A stretch of DNA of 23,070 nucleotides, from positions 1 through 23,070 of the forward strand of contig JBCDCE010000061.1 of the NCBI GenBank assembly GCA_039182515.1, written 5' to 3'. The stretch is from JBCDCE01 sp039182515 (GTDB taxonomy: Bacteria > Pseudomonadota > Alphaproteobacteria > Rhodobacterales > Rhodobacteraceae). The notes under the pieces were generated by a model. It saw only the letters and a list, made by a program, of their open reading frames with translations. It was not told the DNA's origin and made no database searches. Positions 15,804-22,544 of this stretch are shown here, one piece after another. Each line of letters begins with the position of its first letter. Position 1 is the first letter of the stretch. The position numbers and the translations under genes are program-made.

Positions 15804-17546
15804 TTGAGCTTTCTCGGCATTGACGCCTCTCTTTCAGGGCGGCGTTGGGTTGGGCCTGACGCCGCCCTCGATCGGGCGGCTCAAGCCCTTGCCCAGCATA
15901 CCCAACGACCTTTGCAGCTTTGCTCTGTATTGGCGCGTTTGGGCGTGGCCCCTGAAGCCGCCGAGGCTTTTTTAGCCCCTCAGATACGCGATCTCCTGCC
16001 TGATCCGCGCAGCCTTCTCGATATGGACAAGGCAGGCGCGCGCATTCTGGCCGCCATCGAAGGCAAGCAAGCGATTGCAATCTTTGGCGACTATGACGTC
16101 GATGGCGGTGCGTCTTCCGCGCTTTTGATCGACTATCTGCGCGCCTTTGGGCAAAGTGCGACGCTCTATATTCCAGATCGGATTGACGAGGGCTACGGCC
16201 CCAATGCACCCGCCATGGCGCAACTGGCACAATCGCATGATCTGGTGATTTGCGTTGATTGCGGAACTCTGAGCCATGAGGCGCTTGAGGCCGCAAAGGG
16301 CGCGGATGTACTGGTGCTCGACCACCACTTGGGGGGGGAAACCCTGCCGCCTGCCTATGCGGTTGTGAACCCAAACCGGCAGGATGAGAGCAGCGCTTTA
16401 GGCCATCTCTGCGCAGCAGCCGTGGTGTTTTTAACGCTTGTCGAAGTGAACCGGCTCCTGCGTGAAAAAGGGCAGACCACACCCAATCTCATGGGATTTT
16501 TGGACCTTGTGGCTCTGGCGACAGTGGCAGACGTTGCGCCGCTCATCGGTGTTAACCGTGCTTTGGTGCGGCAAGGCCTCAAGGTCATGGCGGGCCGGCA
16601 CCGGCCTGGGCTTGTGGCTTTGGGAGACGTGGCCCGCCTCGACAGCGCGCCTGCGAGCTACCATTTGGGCTATGTGTTTGGACCACGTGTGAACGCGGGC
16701 GGGCGCATTGGCAAAGCGGATCTGGGCGCGCGGCTGTTGGCAACCAACGATCCTCATGAAGCGGTTGCTTTGGCCGAAGAGCTTGATCGGCTGAACACCG
16801 AGCGCCGCGAGATCGAAGCAGCCGTTCGGGAAGCCGCCATTGAACAAGTTGAAGCGCGCGATCCTACTGCGCCACTGGTTTGGGCCGCAGGCGATGGCTG
16901 GCATCCCGGTGTTGTTGGAATCGTCGCAGCACGTCTCAAAGAGGCCTTCAATCGCCCGGCGGTCGTAATTGGCTTTGAGGGCGAGGATGGTAAAGGCTCC
17001 GCAAGATCGATACGTGGTGTCGATCTTGGTGCCAGCATCCACCGCTTGTCGCGCGACGGCAGTATCGAAAAAGGCGGTGGTCACAAAATGGCGGCGGGTT
17101 TGTCGCTCAAGAGATCCCAGCTTGAGCCCGCGATGGCGCAGCTGTCTGAGCTCCTTGCCCAACAAGGCGCAGGGGAAGGCGGGCCAACAGATCTAAAAAT
17201 CGATGATCTTTTGATGCCGGGCGCCGCGACGCTCGATTTGATTGCGGAGCTTGATTTGGCCGGGCCTTTCGGCGCAAGCGCCCCTGCCCCGCGCTTTGCG
17301 CTGCCAAATGGCCTTTTAAGTTTTGCCAAGGTGGTGGGCCAAGGCCATCTCAAGCTTCGCGTGAGCGATGATATGGGGCACGGCATCGATGGAATACTCT
17401 TTGGAGCGATGGGTAGTGAGCTCGGGCCCCAGCTCTTGCAGCGCCAAGGGCATCACGTGCATATTGCGGGCCGATTGGAGACCAATACCTGGCAAGGTCG
17501 CCAGTCTGCACAGCTGAAAGTGGACGACGCGGCCATCCCACAGTGA
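15804..17546 (+). CDS. recJ: Single-stranded-DNA-specific exonuclease RecJ
   Basis: A 580-residue 5'-3' exonuclease of recombination and mismatch repair. DHH-family motifs are in order: FGDYDVDGGASS (Asp residues 96-100), VDCG (D152), DHH at 173-175, and the DHHA1 glycine motif GGGHKMAAG starting at about 424. The C-terminal OB-fold part follows (LKLRVSDDMGHGIDGILF...VHIAGRLETNTWQG). The start is the TTG at 15804: it gives the usual MSFLG N-terminus, no ATG or GTG is available upstream after the glpX stop, and a GGGGG tract lies just before it. A run of eight G directly follows the DHH codons (16331-16338). The gene follows glpX by 25 bases. Confidence 0.96.
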   Translation: MSFLGIDASLSGRRWVGPDAALDRAAQALAQHTQRPLQLCSVLARLGVAPEAAEAFLAPQIRDLLPDPRSLLDMDKAGARILAAIEGKQAIAIFGDYDVDGGASSALLIDYLRAFGQSATLYIPDRIDEGYGPNAPAMAQLAQSHDLVICVDCGTLSHEALEAAKGADVLVLDHHLGGETLPPAYAVVNPNRQDESSALGHLCAAAVVFLTLVEVNRLLREKGQTTPNLMGFLDLVALATVADVAPLIGVNRALVRQGLKVMAGRHRPGLVALGDVARLDSAPASYHLGYVFGPRVNAGGRIGKADLGARLLATNDPHEAVALAEELDRLNTERREIEAAVREAAIEQVEARDPTAPLVWAAGDGWHPGVVGIVAARLKEAFNRPAVVIGFEGEDGKGSARSIRGVDLGASIHRLSRDGSIEKGGGHKMAAGLSLKRSQLEPAMAQLSELLAQQGAGEGGPTDLKIDDLLMPGAATLDLIAELDLAGPFGASAPAPRFALPNGLLSFAKVVGQGHLKLRVSDDMGHGIDGILFGAMGSELGPQLLQRQGHHVHIAGRLETNTWQGRQSAQLKVDDAAIPQ

Positions 17547-17585
17547 CATCTGAAAAGAAAGCGACCCAATAGGCAAAGAATCCTC

Positions 17586-17614
17586 TTGCCGATTGCCGCG
17601 CCTTTGCGTATCTG
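17586..17614 (+). promoter_or_regulatory. Candidate promoter of tRNA-Glu
   Basis: TTGCCG (17586-17591) and TATCTG (17609-17614) with a 17-bp spacer, about 20 bases upstream of the mature tRNA 5' end. Both boxes match consensus only partly (4/6 and 3/6). Spacing and position are right, but it could be chance. Confidence 0.35.
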
Positions 17615-17634
17615 AGCGCTCAGCCAAGCTCAGT

Positions 17635-17709
17635 GGCCCGTTCGTCTATCGGTTAGGACGCCAGGTTTTCAACCTGGAAAGAGGGGTTCGATTCCCCTAC
17701 GGGCTACCA
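17635..17709 (+). tRNA. tRNA-Glu (anticodon TTC)
   Basis: A complete 75-base cloverleaf. The acceptor 5' strand GGCCCGT pairs with ACGGGCT (one G-U pair), followed by discriminator A and encoded CCA. The D arm contains GGTTAGGAC. The anticodon stem CCAGG/CCTGG encloses TTTTCAA with anticodon TTC at 17668-17670, reading GAA and GAG. The T stem AGGGG/CCCCT encloses TTCGATT. It lies 88 bases after recJ and 30 bases before the convergent sulfatase stop. Confidence 0.97.
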
Positions 17710-17739
17710 CTTCTCCCCCCTATCGCTTTTCTAGTTGTG

Positions 17740-19263
17740 TCAGGCCGTGCCAACGCGGGGTTGATCGGGCAGCATGTCGTCGGGACGCGACGCGACATAG
17801 TTTTGTAGCGTGGCACAGATCTCGGCGGCGTTTGGATCGTCGAAGAGATTCACCAATTCGTTGGGATCCGCTTCTAGATCGTAAAGCTCTCCTGCTCCCG
17901 ATATCAAATCGACCGTTAGCTTGTGGGTTCGTGTGCGCACTGTGCGCAGCTCTAACCCCACCCCAACGCGGCCTGGCCCCAAGCCCCATTCGTTGCGGGC
18001 AAAATCACGCGTGGCGTCGCCTTCGATCAAAGGACGCAGGGATTGCCCGTGTTGCGTAAGCAGCGGATCAGCAGATCCGTAGTCAAAAAAGGTTGGACCG
18101 AGATCAAGAGTTGAGACCGGCTCAGACACACGTTTGCCCGCAGGCACACTTGGACCGCGCACAATCATCGGAACGCGCAAAAGGCCCTCAAAATGCATCG
18201 GCCCTTTGAGAATGAGCCCATGGTCACCCAGCCAATCGCCGTGGTCCGAGATGTAGATGACGATTGTATTTTCATCCAACCCCTCTTCGAGAAGCGTGTT
18301 CATGATCCGGCCAATCTGATGGTCGATGAAACTGATTTGCCCGTAAGTGTTGGCGATGATTTCGCGCAGTTGCTCATCCGTTTGTGGACTGATCCTGCTG
18401 TAGGCTTTGCGGATATCGGCGTATTTTGGATCTGTGGGTTCACCTTCCATGGCCGCTTGGTGCCACCAGGGACGGCCCTCATAGTTGCGGGTGCGATGCT
18501 CGGGCAGGTCAACCTCTGCGGGATCATGCAAACGCGACCAAGGCTCTGGGCAATCGAAAGGATGATGCGGATCGGGGAAACTTACCCAGGTGCAAAATGG
18601 CGTTTCCTCATCGCGCCCATGCCGCAGCCATTCAATTGCGCGATCGGCGGTCCAGGGTGTGTTATGATAGGCAACGGGAAGCTTTGAGTGCCAAACCTGC
18701 GCGGCCCCTTTGGTGTCGCCCGCGTTTTCCCACATCAGCTTGGTTTTCTCGTCGCCATTGCCGTCCATATGATAAAAACGCTCATAGTGCTGGCCAGCGG
18801 GCGGCTTTTCAGGTGCCCACCAATTGTGCCCCACGAGCATCAGCTCAACATGTTCAAATCCCATATAGGGCCCATACCAATCCTCGTCATAATTGACCGA
18901 AGAGCGCAGGCACTCCGGCGCGCCGGTTGGCTCGTAAGTATGATAGGTAGAAAAATGCGCTTTGCCGAAATAGCTGGTTTGATATCCTGCTGCTGCCATA
19001 GCGCCCGCAAATCCTTTGTCTCCAATCTCAGGCGGCAAATCGATCCCGTTGTCGTGCACACCGTGTGTTCGGCACAATTGCCCTGTCAGAATTGAAGCGC
19101 GTGCAGGCTGGCACACAACAGACGGGGTGATACAGGCATCAAAATGCGTGCCTTGGGCTGCCAGTTGATCCAGATGCGGCGTTTTGATTTTGCGCCCCAT
19201 AAAGCCCATGCAATCGGCGCGGTGCTGGTCAGAAGAAATCAACAGGATGTTTGGACGGCTCAT
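17740..19263 (-). CDS. Sulfatase / phosphonate monoester hydrolase family enzyme
   Basis: A 507-residue alkaline-phosphatase-superfamily hydrolase. SSDQHRADCMG near the N-terminus supplies metal ligands (D12, Q13). The active-site signature is C51-Q-P-A-R-A-S-I-L-T-G; the Cys is expected to become formylglycine. The position usually Ser in sulfatases (CxPSR) is Ala here, as I recall for phosphonate monoester hydrolases. FGKAHF (K101, H103), the FPDPHHPFD segment near 229-237, and SDHGDWLGDHG (D340, H341) complete the site. No signal peptide is seen, so it is probably cytoplasmic. The ATG overlaps the tctA stop (ATGA), so it should be made with the TctCBA transporter. The substrate is unknown: a sulfate ester, or a phosphonate/phosphate diester, imported as an anion. 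Confidence 0.9.
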   Translation of the reverse strand: MSRPNILLISSDQHRADCMGFMGRKIKTPHLDQLAAQGTHFDACITPSVVCQPARASILTGQLCRTHGVHDNGIDLPPEIGDKGFAGAMAAAGYQTSYFGKAHFSTYHTYEPTGAPECLRSSVNYDEDWYGPYMGFEHVELMLVGHNWWAPEKPPAGQHYERFYHMDGNGDEKTKLMWENAGDTKGAAQVWHSKLPVAYHNTPWTADRAIEWLRHGRDEETPFCTWVSFPDPHHPFDCPEPWSRLHDPAEVDLPEHRTRNYEGRPWWHQAAMEGEPTDPKYADIRKAYSRISPQTDEQLREIIANTYGQISFIDHQIGRIMNTLLEEGLDENTIVIYISDHGDWLGDHGLILKGPMHFEGLLRVPMIVRGPSVPAGKRVSEPVSTLDLGPTFFDYGSADPLLTQHGQSLRPLIEGDATRDFARNEWGLGPGRVGVGLELRTVRTRTHKLTVDLISGAGELYDLEADPNELVNLFDDPNAAEICATLQNYVASRPDDMLPDQPRVGTA

Positions 19264-20849
19264 GGCGTTCCTTTGGTGTTGCGGGCAGCGTAGACGACAA
19301 CGCCCAATGCTAAGGCCATAAAGACCGCAGCAATGGGGTTGTTAAACAGAAAAAAGGGATCATTGCCCGTGGCTGAATAGGCTTGGCGCGCCGTGTCTTC
19401 GAGCCTGCCACCGAGAATAAAAGCAATGACAAACGGCAACGGGGACATGGCGAGTAAGCGCATGAAATAACCCAAAACCCCAAATGCCAGGGCAAACCAA
19501 ATGGCTTCAATCCGGGTTTCTTGCAGATAGATCGCCGTGAGCGTGAGCAGCAAAACGGACGGTAGCAAAATCTGCTTTGGAATGCGGATCATGACACCCA
19601 TAGAGCGCATGAAGAGCCCCCCGATTGTCCAGTTCATAAGGTTGGCCACGACCATGGCGGTGAAGAGACCAAAGGCCATCACAAGCTCCGTGTTCACCTG
19701 CTCTGCGGAAAACTTGAACACAGAAGGGCCTGGGTTGAACCCGCCAATGGAGTCCATCGCAAGGATCAAGAACACGGCAGCTGCATTGCCTGGAATGCCC
19801 AGCGACAGAACCGGGATCAAGTTGGCTCCAGACACTGATGAATTCGCGGCCTCAGTGGCCGCGATGCCTTCCATCGCGCCCTCTCCAAAAGCCGTTTGAT
19901 CCGGCGTTTTTTGCTTGTCATGTTTGCCTTTGCCCATGGTGTAGCCGAGGGTTGCGGCGAGGGTTGATCCCACGCCTGGCAGCGCTCCGATCATGGTTCC
20001 GATCACAGCAGAGCGCGCGATATAAGGCGAGAGACGTCGGACATCAGCCCTGTTCAGCCTTTGATCCCCCTTGTCTTGGATGGCAGGAATTGTCCCTCGC
20101 GTTCGCCGCTCTTGCCAAAGCTCATCAAGGCCCTTGAACACTGCACCAATAATCAAAACGCCCAAAACGGAGGTTGCAATTGGAAAGCCTCGCGCAAGCT
20201 CGTCTGTGCCCATGGACATGCGAGGATAAAAGTCTTCCCCCGTGCCGACATAGACAGCCAGCAGGCCAAGCCCGGTGGAGATTAAACCCTTAGCGGGAGA
20301 GCCGCCGATCACAGCTGCGATAAAGCTCAAAGACAAGATCAGCAGCGCAGTTTTTTCTGGGAGGTCTAGGTACGATTCAACAAGAAGCGCCAAGAACGGC
20401 GCACAGACGAAGAGGACGATATCTGAGAATGTATCCCCTGTGGCCGAGGAGAGATGCGCCACACGCAGAGCCTTTTTGGCCTGTCCGCGCTGCGCCATCG
20501 GGTAGCCGTCGAGCGTTGTCATATAGGCATCAGGTGTGCCGGGTGTATTAAACAGGATGGCCGGAACAGCGCCTCCCACCGTAGCGCCCTTCATGATGCC
20601 GATCAAAAAGCCAACCACCGGAAGCAAGGCATCGGGATGATATCCGAAAACCGAAATCAAGATGGGCAGTGAAATGGCCATCGCAACTGGGCCCGCCATA
20701 CCCGGCGTTGCTCCAACAAGGATGCCCAACAAAAAGCCTGCTAGGATCATCAGAATGGTGATCGAAACCGGCAAGCCAAGAATGGAAAAAACTTCCTGGC
20801 CTTGGAAGACCGCCAATACACCCATCCAGATGTAGTCAAAGACGGTCAT
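19260..20849 (-). CDS. tctA: Tripartite tricarboxylate transporter, large membrane subunit TctA
   Basis: A 529-residue, highly hydrophobic protein with many transmembrane helices (about 10-12). It has TctA-family landmarks: LVGATPGMAGP near residue 45-55, KGATVGGAVPAILFNTPGTPDA near 88-109, and the second-half repeat GALPGVGSTLAATLGY and SVSGANLIPVLSLGIPGNAAAV. It forms the channel of a three-part secondary importer using the periplasmic TctC and small TctB. The start is the ATG at 20847-20849, one base overlapping the tctB stop (TGATG), with GGGGA upstream; the TTG one codon earlier is rejected. The stop overlaps the sulfatase start. Family members carry citrate, tartrate, aromatic acids and others, so the family does not fix the substrate. 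Confidence 0.95.
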   Translation of the reverse strand: MTVFDYIWMGVLAVFQGQEVFSILGLPVSITILMILAGFLLGILVGATPGMAGPVAMAISLPILISVFGYHPDALLPVVGFLIGIMKGATVGGAVPAILFNTPGTPDAYMTTLDGYPMAQRGQAKKALRVAHLSSATGDTFSDIVLFVCAPFLALLVESYLDLPEKTALLILSLSFIAAVIGGSPAKGLISTGLGLLAVYVGTGEDFYPRMSMGTDELARGFPIATSVLGVLIIGAVFKGLDELWQERRTRGTIPAIQDKGDQRLNRADVRRLSPYIARSAVIGTMIGALPGVGSTLAATLGYTMGKGKHDKQKTPDQTAFGEGAMEGIAATEAANSSVSGANLIPVLSLGIPGNAAAVFLILAMDSIGGFNPGPSVFKFSAEQVNTELVMAFGLFTAMVVANLMNWTIGGLFMRSMGVMIRIPKQILLPSVLLLTLTAIYLQETRIEAIWFALAFGVLGYFMRLLAMSPLPFVIAFILGGRLEDTARQAYSATGNDPFFLFNNPIAAVFMALALGVVVYAARNTKGTP

Positions 20850-21403
20850 CAAACGTCCCCGTTTGGCGGTAAAAGTAGGTCTTCGAACGGCAGGTCATAG
20901 ATCACGATCAGGGCCAGAACCACGCACATGCCGATAACGGCAGCTTTTAGCGTCACGCGCCCTTCGGCTTGAGAAATCAACCCTGCAACGATGAATGTGC
21001 CACCCAAGAAATACCCAATGTACTTCCACGGCGCGGTATCGCGCAGGACACGGTATTCAGTCTCCCCGTCGATCAGGGAGACCAGGATCGGCCCCGCGTA
21101 GAGCATGATGAGAAAGCCAATCACGAGCACGGCACAATGCATGCCGATAAACTTCAGATTTGCTCCCCCTAATCTAGGCTGATCATGCGCGTTGCGCTCG
21201 AATAAGAGCAACACAAGCCCGCCCAATCCTATGAAAAATGCAGCCACTGTCGGCGCCAGGGCATCGCCGATCATCGTCCGGCGGCGCACTTTTTCGATCA
21301 AGCCAGTTTCCGTGTCGAGCGGGACCCAGACAAAGGCAACAAAGAGCGCGAAAGCCAGGAAAACCAAGCCCAGGAAGAAGTTACTACGGGACGGAGTGGA
21401 CAT
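20849..21403 (-). CDS. tctB: Tripartite tricarboxylate transporter, small membrane subunit TctB
   Basis: A 184-residue membrane protein. Five hydrophobic segments are visible, at about 8-28, 49-69, 86-111, 125-143 and 152-173. TctB proteins usually have four helices and about 150 residues, so this one is slightly long. Sequence conservation in TctB is low and the call rests mainly on position, size and topology between tctC and tctA. The stop overlaps the tctA start by one base (TGATG). It begins 71 bases after the tctC stop, with a strong hairpin in that gap. Confidence 0.85.
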   Translation of the reverse strand: MSTPSRSNFFLGLVFLAFALFVAFVWVPLDTETGLIEKVRRRTMIGDALAPTVAAFFIGLGGLVLLLFERNAHDQPRLGGANLKFIGMHCAVLVIGFLIMLYAGPILVSLIDGETEYRVLRDTAPWKYIGYFLGGTFIVAGLISQAEGRVTLKAAVIGMCVVLALIVIYDLPFEDLLLPPNGDV

Positions 21404-21419
21404 GATTGATCAAAGTGCA

Positions 21420-21458
21420 AATGGCCCAGGATTCAAATAAAGGCGAAACTGGGCCATT
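21420..21458 (-). terminator. 10-bp hairpin between tctC and tctB (attenuator or mRNA-stabilising)
   Basis: AATGGCCCAG (21420-21429) and CTGGGCCATT (21449-21458) are perfect inverted repeats with a 19-base loop, inside the tctC-tctB gap. No T-run follows on the minus strand (TTGCACTTTG), so complete termination is unlikely. A partial stop or a block to 3' decay would leave more tctC mRNA than tctBA mRNA, as is common for operons with a binding protein. Confidence 0.6.
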
Positions 21459-21474
21459 CAAAAACGCTTATGGG

Positions 21475-22422
21475 TTATTCAGCCGAGGCTTCGAGCAGAC
21501 CGCCCGCGTCTGAATAGGCTTTGGCGATTAAGGCGTCGAGCTCATCGCCGGTACGCAAATCTATGCCGCCAAATGCTTTGTTGATGAAGCCACCGGCTTT
21601 GGAACCTTCGGCGTTCACAACCTTCGCGACGGCCATTGCGATCGCTTCGCGCGCGGCTGGGTCCATATTTGCAGGGCCAGCCAACATGAACATCGTGTCA
21701 TTTGGGAACATTACCCCAAAATCTGAGAGGTTCGGCGCATCCGGTGTGCCAGCCAATGGGCCGCTTTTCGCAGATGCCAGCTCAATCATATCGCCTGCAG
21801 CAACCGCTTTTGCTTGGATGCCTGCGCCAAATCCAACATCCATGTCGCCTGCATTGAGGCCGTTCATGACAGCTTTGCCGCCACGCACGGAGATGATGTT
21901 GAACTCAACGCCGTTTTCTTTGCCGATCACATAGGCGAGGTCCGCGAGCGATGGGCTCATCACACCAAAGCGAATCTCCGCGCCGCCTTTGGCAGCAGCA
22001 ATCACATCCCCAAGCGTTTTGTACCCACTAGAAGCAAGGGAAACGACAGCCATCTGGCTGCCAGCAGTGGTGGTAATCGCGGTTGCAACGCTTGGGTCAC
22101 CAGCACCTGCGGCTGCCAAGTTGTAGCCAAGGGTCTCGGTCACGATCATCGCAATCGCGCTGCCGTCAGCGGGTTCGTTTTTGAGCGCATTTACAGCGTT
22201 CAAACCGCCTTTGCCCGTGACTTGCTCTGGAATAATCTGCCAACCCGTTGACGCTTCCAACTCTTCCGCGATCATGCGCGCTTGCGTGTCAGCTCCGCCA
22301 CCAGCGGCGAAAGCGATCATCAGTTTGATTGGGCCCGGTGGCGTCCAATCTGCCGCGAAAGCGCCAGTTGCCATGACCGCAAAGCCAAGCGCTGCAAGAC
22401 TCGTTTTGAAAAGAGATTTCAT
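21475..22422 (-). CDS. tctC: Tripartite tricarboxylate transporter substrate-binding protein (TctC/Bug family)
   Basis: A 315-residue periplasmic binding protein. A clear signal peptide occupies residues 1-23 (MKSLFKTSLAALGFAVMATG...), with AFA before the likely cut ahead of ADW. The mature part has the Bug/TctC pattern: PIKLMIAFAAGGGADTQARMIAEEL near the N-terminus, then VTGKGGLNAVNAL, then ADGSAIAMI. The ATG at 22420-22422 is set by GGGAGGAA on the minus strand and by the signal peptide; the frame runs 30 codons further upstream without support. It is the first gene of tctC-tctB-tctA-sulfatase, with its own promoter-like region and tandem repeats upstream. The ligand cannot be predicted from sequence. 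Confidence 0.94.
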   Translation of the reverse strand: MKSLFKTSLAALGFAVMATGAFAADWTPPGPIKLMIAFAAGGGADTQARMIAEELEASTGWQIIPEQVTGKGGLNAVNALKNEPADGSAIAMIVTETLGYNLAAAGAGDPSVATAITTTAGSQMAVVSLASSGYKTLGDVIAAAKGGAEIRFGVMSPSLADLAYVIGKENGVEFNIISVRGGKAVMNGLNAGDMDVGFGAGIQAKAVAAGDMIELASAKSGPLAGTPDAPNLSDFGVMFPNDTMFMLAGPANMDPAAREAIAMAVAKVVNAEGSKAGGFINKAFGGIDLRTGDELDALIAKAYSDAGGLLEASAE

Positions 22423-22460
22423 AGGTCGATTCCTCCCTGAATTTGACCTTTTTTCTTTTG

Positions 22461-22490
22461 AATATCGCCGGACAAGGGTTGGCACGTCAA
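22461..22490 (-). promoter_or_regulatory. Candidate promoter of the tctCBA-sulfatase operon
   Basis: On the minus strand TTGACG (22490-22485) and GATATT (22466-22461) are separated by 18 bp. The -35 matches consensus at five of six positions, the -10 at four of six. The predicted start near 22455 leaves a leader of about 33 bases containing GGGAGGAA. The -35 lies inside the proximal dyad repeat, the expected layout for repression. Confidence 0.5.
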
Positions 22491-22513
22491 CAAAAAGTTG
22501 ACCCATCAACAAA
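22478..22513. promoter_or_regulatory. Tandem operator-like repeats upstream of tctC
   Basis: Two 17-bp direct repeats, GTTGGCACGTCAACAAA at 22478-22494 and GTTGACCCATCAACAAA at 22497-22513, differ at three positions and are 19 bp apart. Each contains a dyad GTTG-N6-CAAC. The proximal copy covers the -35 of the candidate promoter. Two spaced symmetric copies fit cooperative binding of a dimeric regulator; its family cannot be told and no regulator gene of this operon is in the window. Confidence 0.6.
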
Positions 22514-22544
22514 TGATCGTCCTTTTACCATCAAACGGGCTGGA

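Noticed and set aside
14861..15820. 319-codon minus-strand ORF
   Set aside because: Antisense to glpX over nearly its whole length; the His/Arg-rich product looks like a reverse-frame shadow.
15760..16482. 240-codon minus-strand ORF
   Set aside because: Antisense to the recJ 5' part; Pro/Arg/Ser-rich composition typical of shadow frames.
22481..22510. FNR/DNR-type box (TTGAT-N4-ATCAA) upstream of tctC
   Set aside because: The TTGA and TCAA half-sites are separated by 4 bases here, whereas an FNR box needs 6; the repeats are better read as a different operator.
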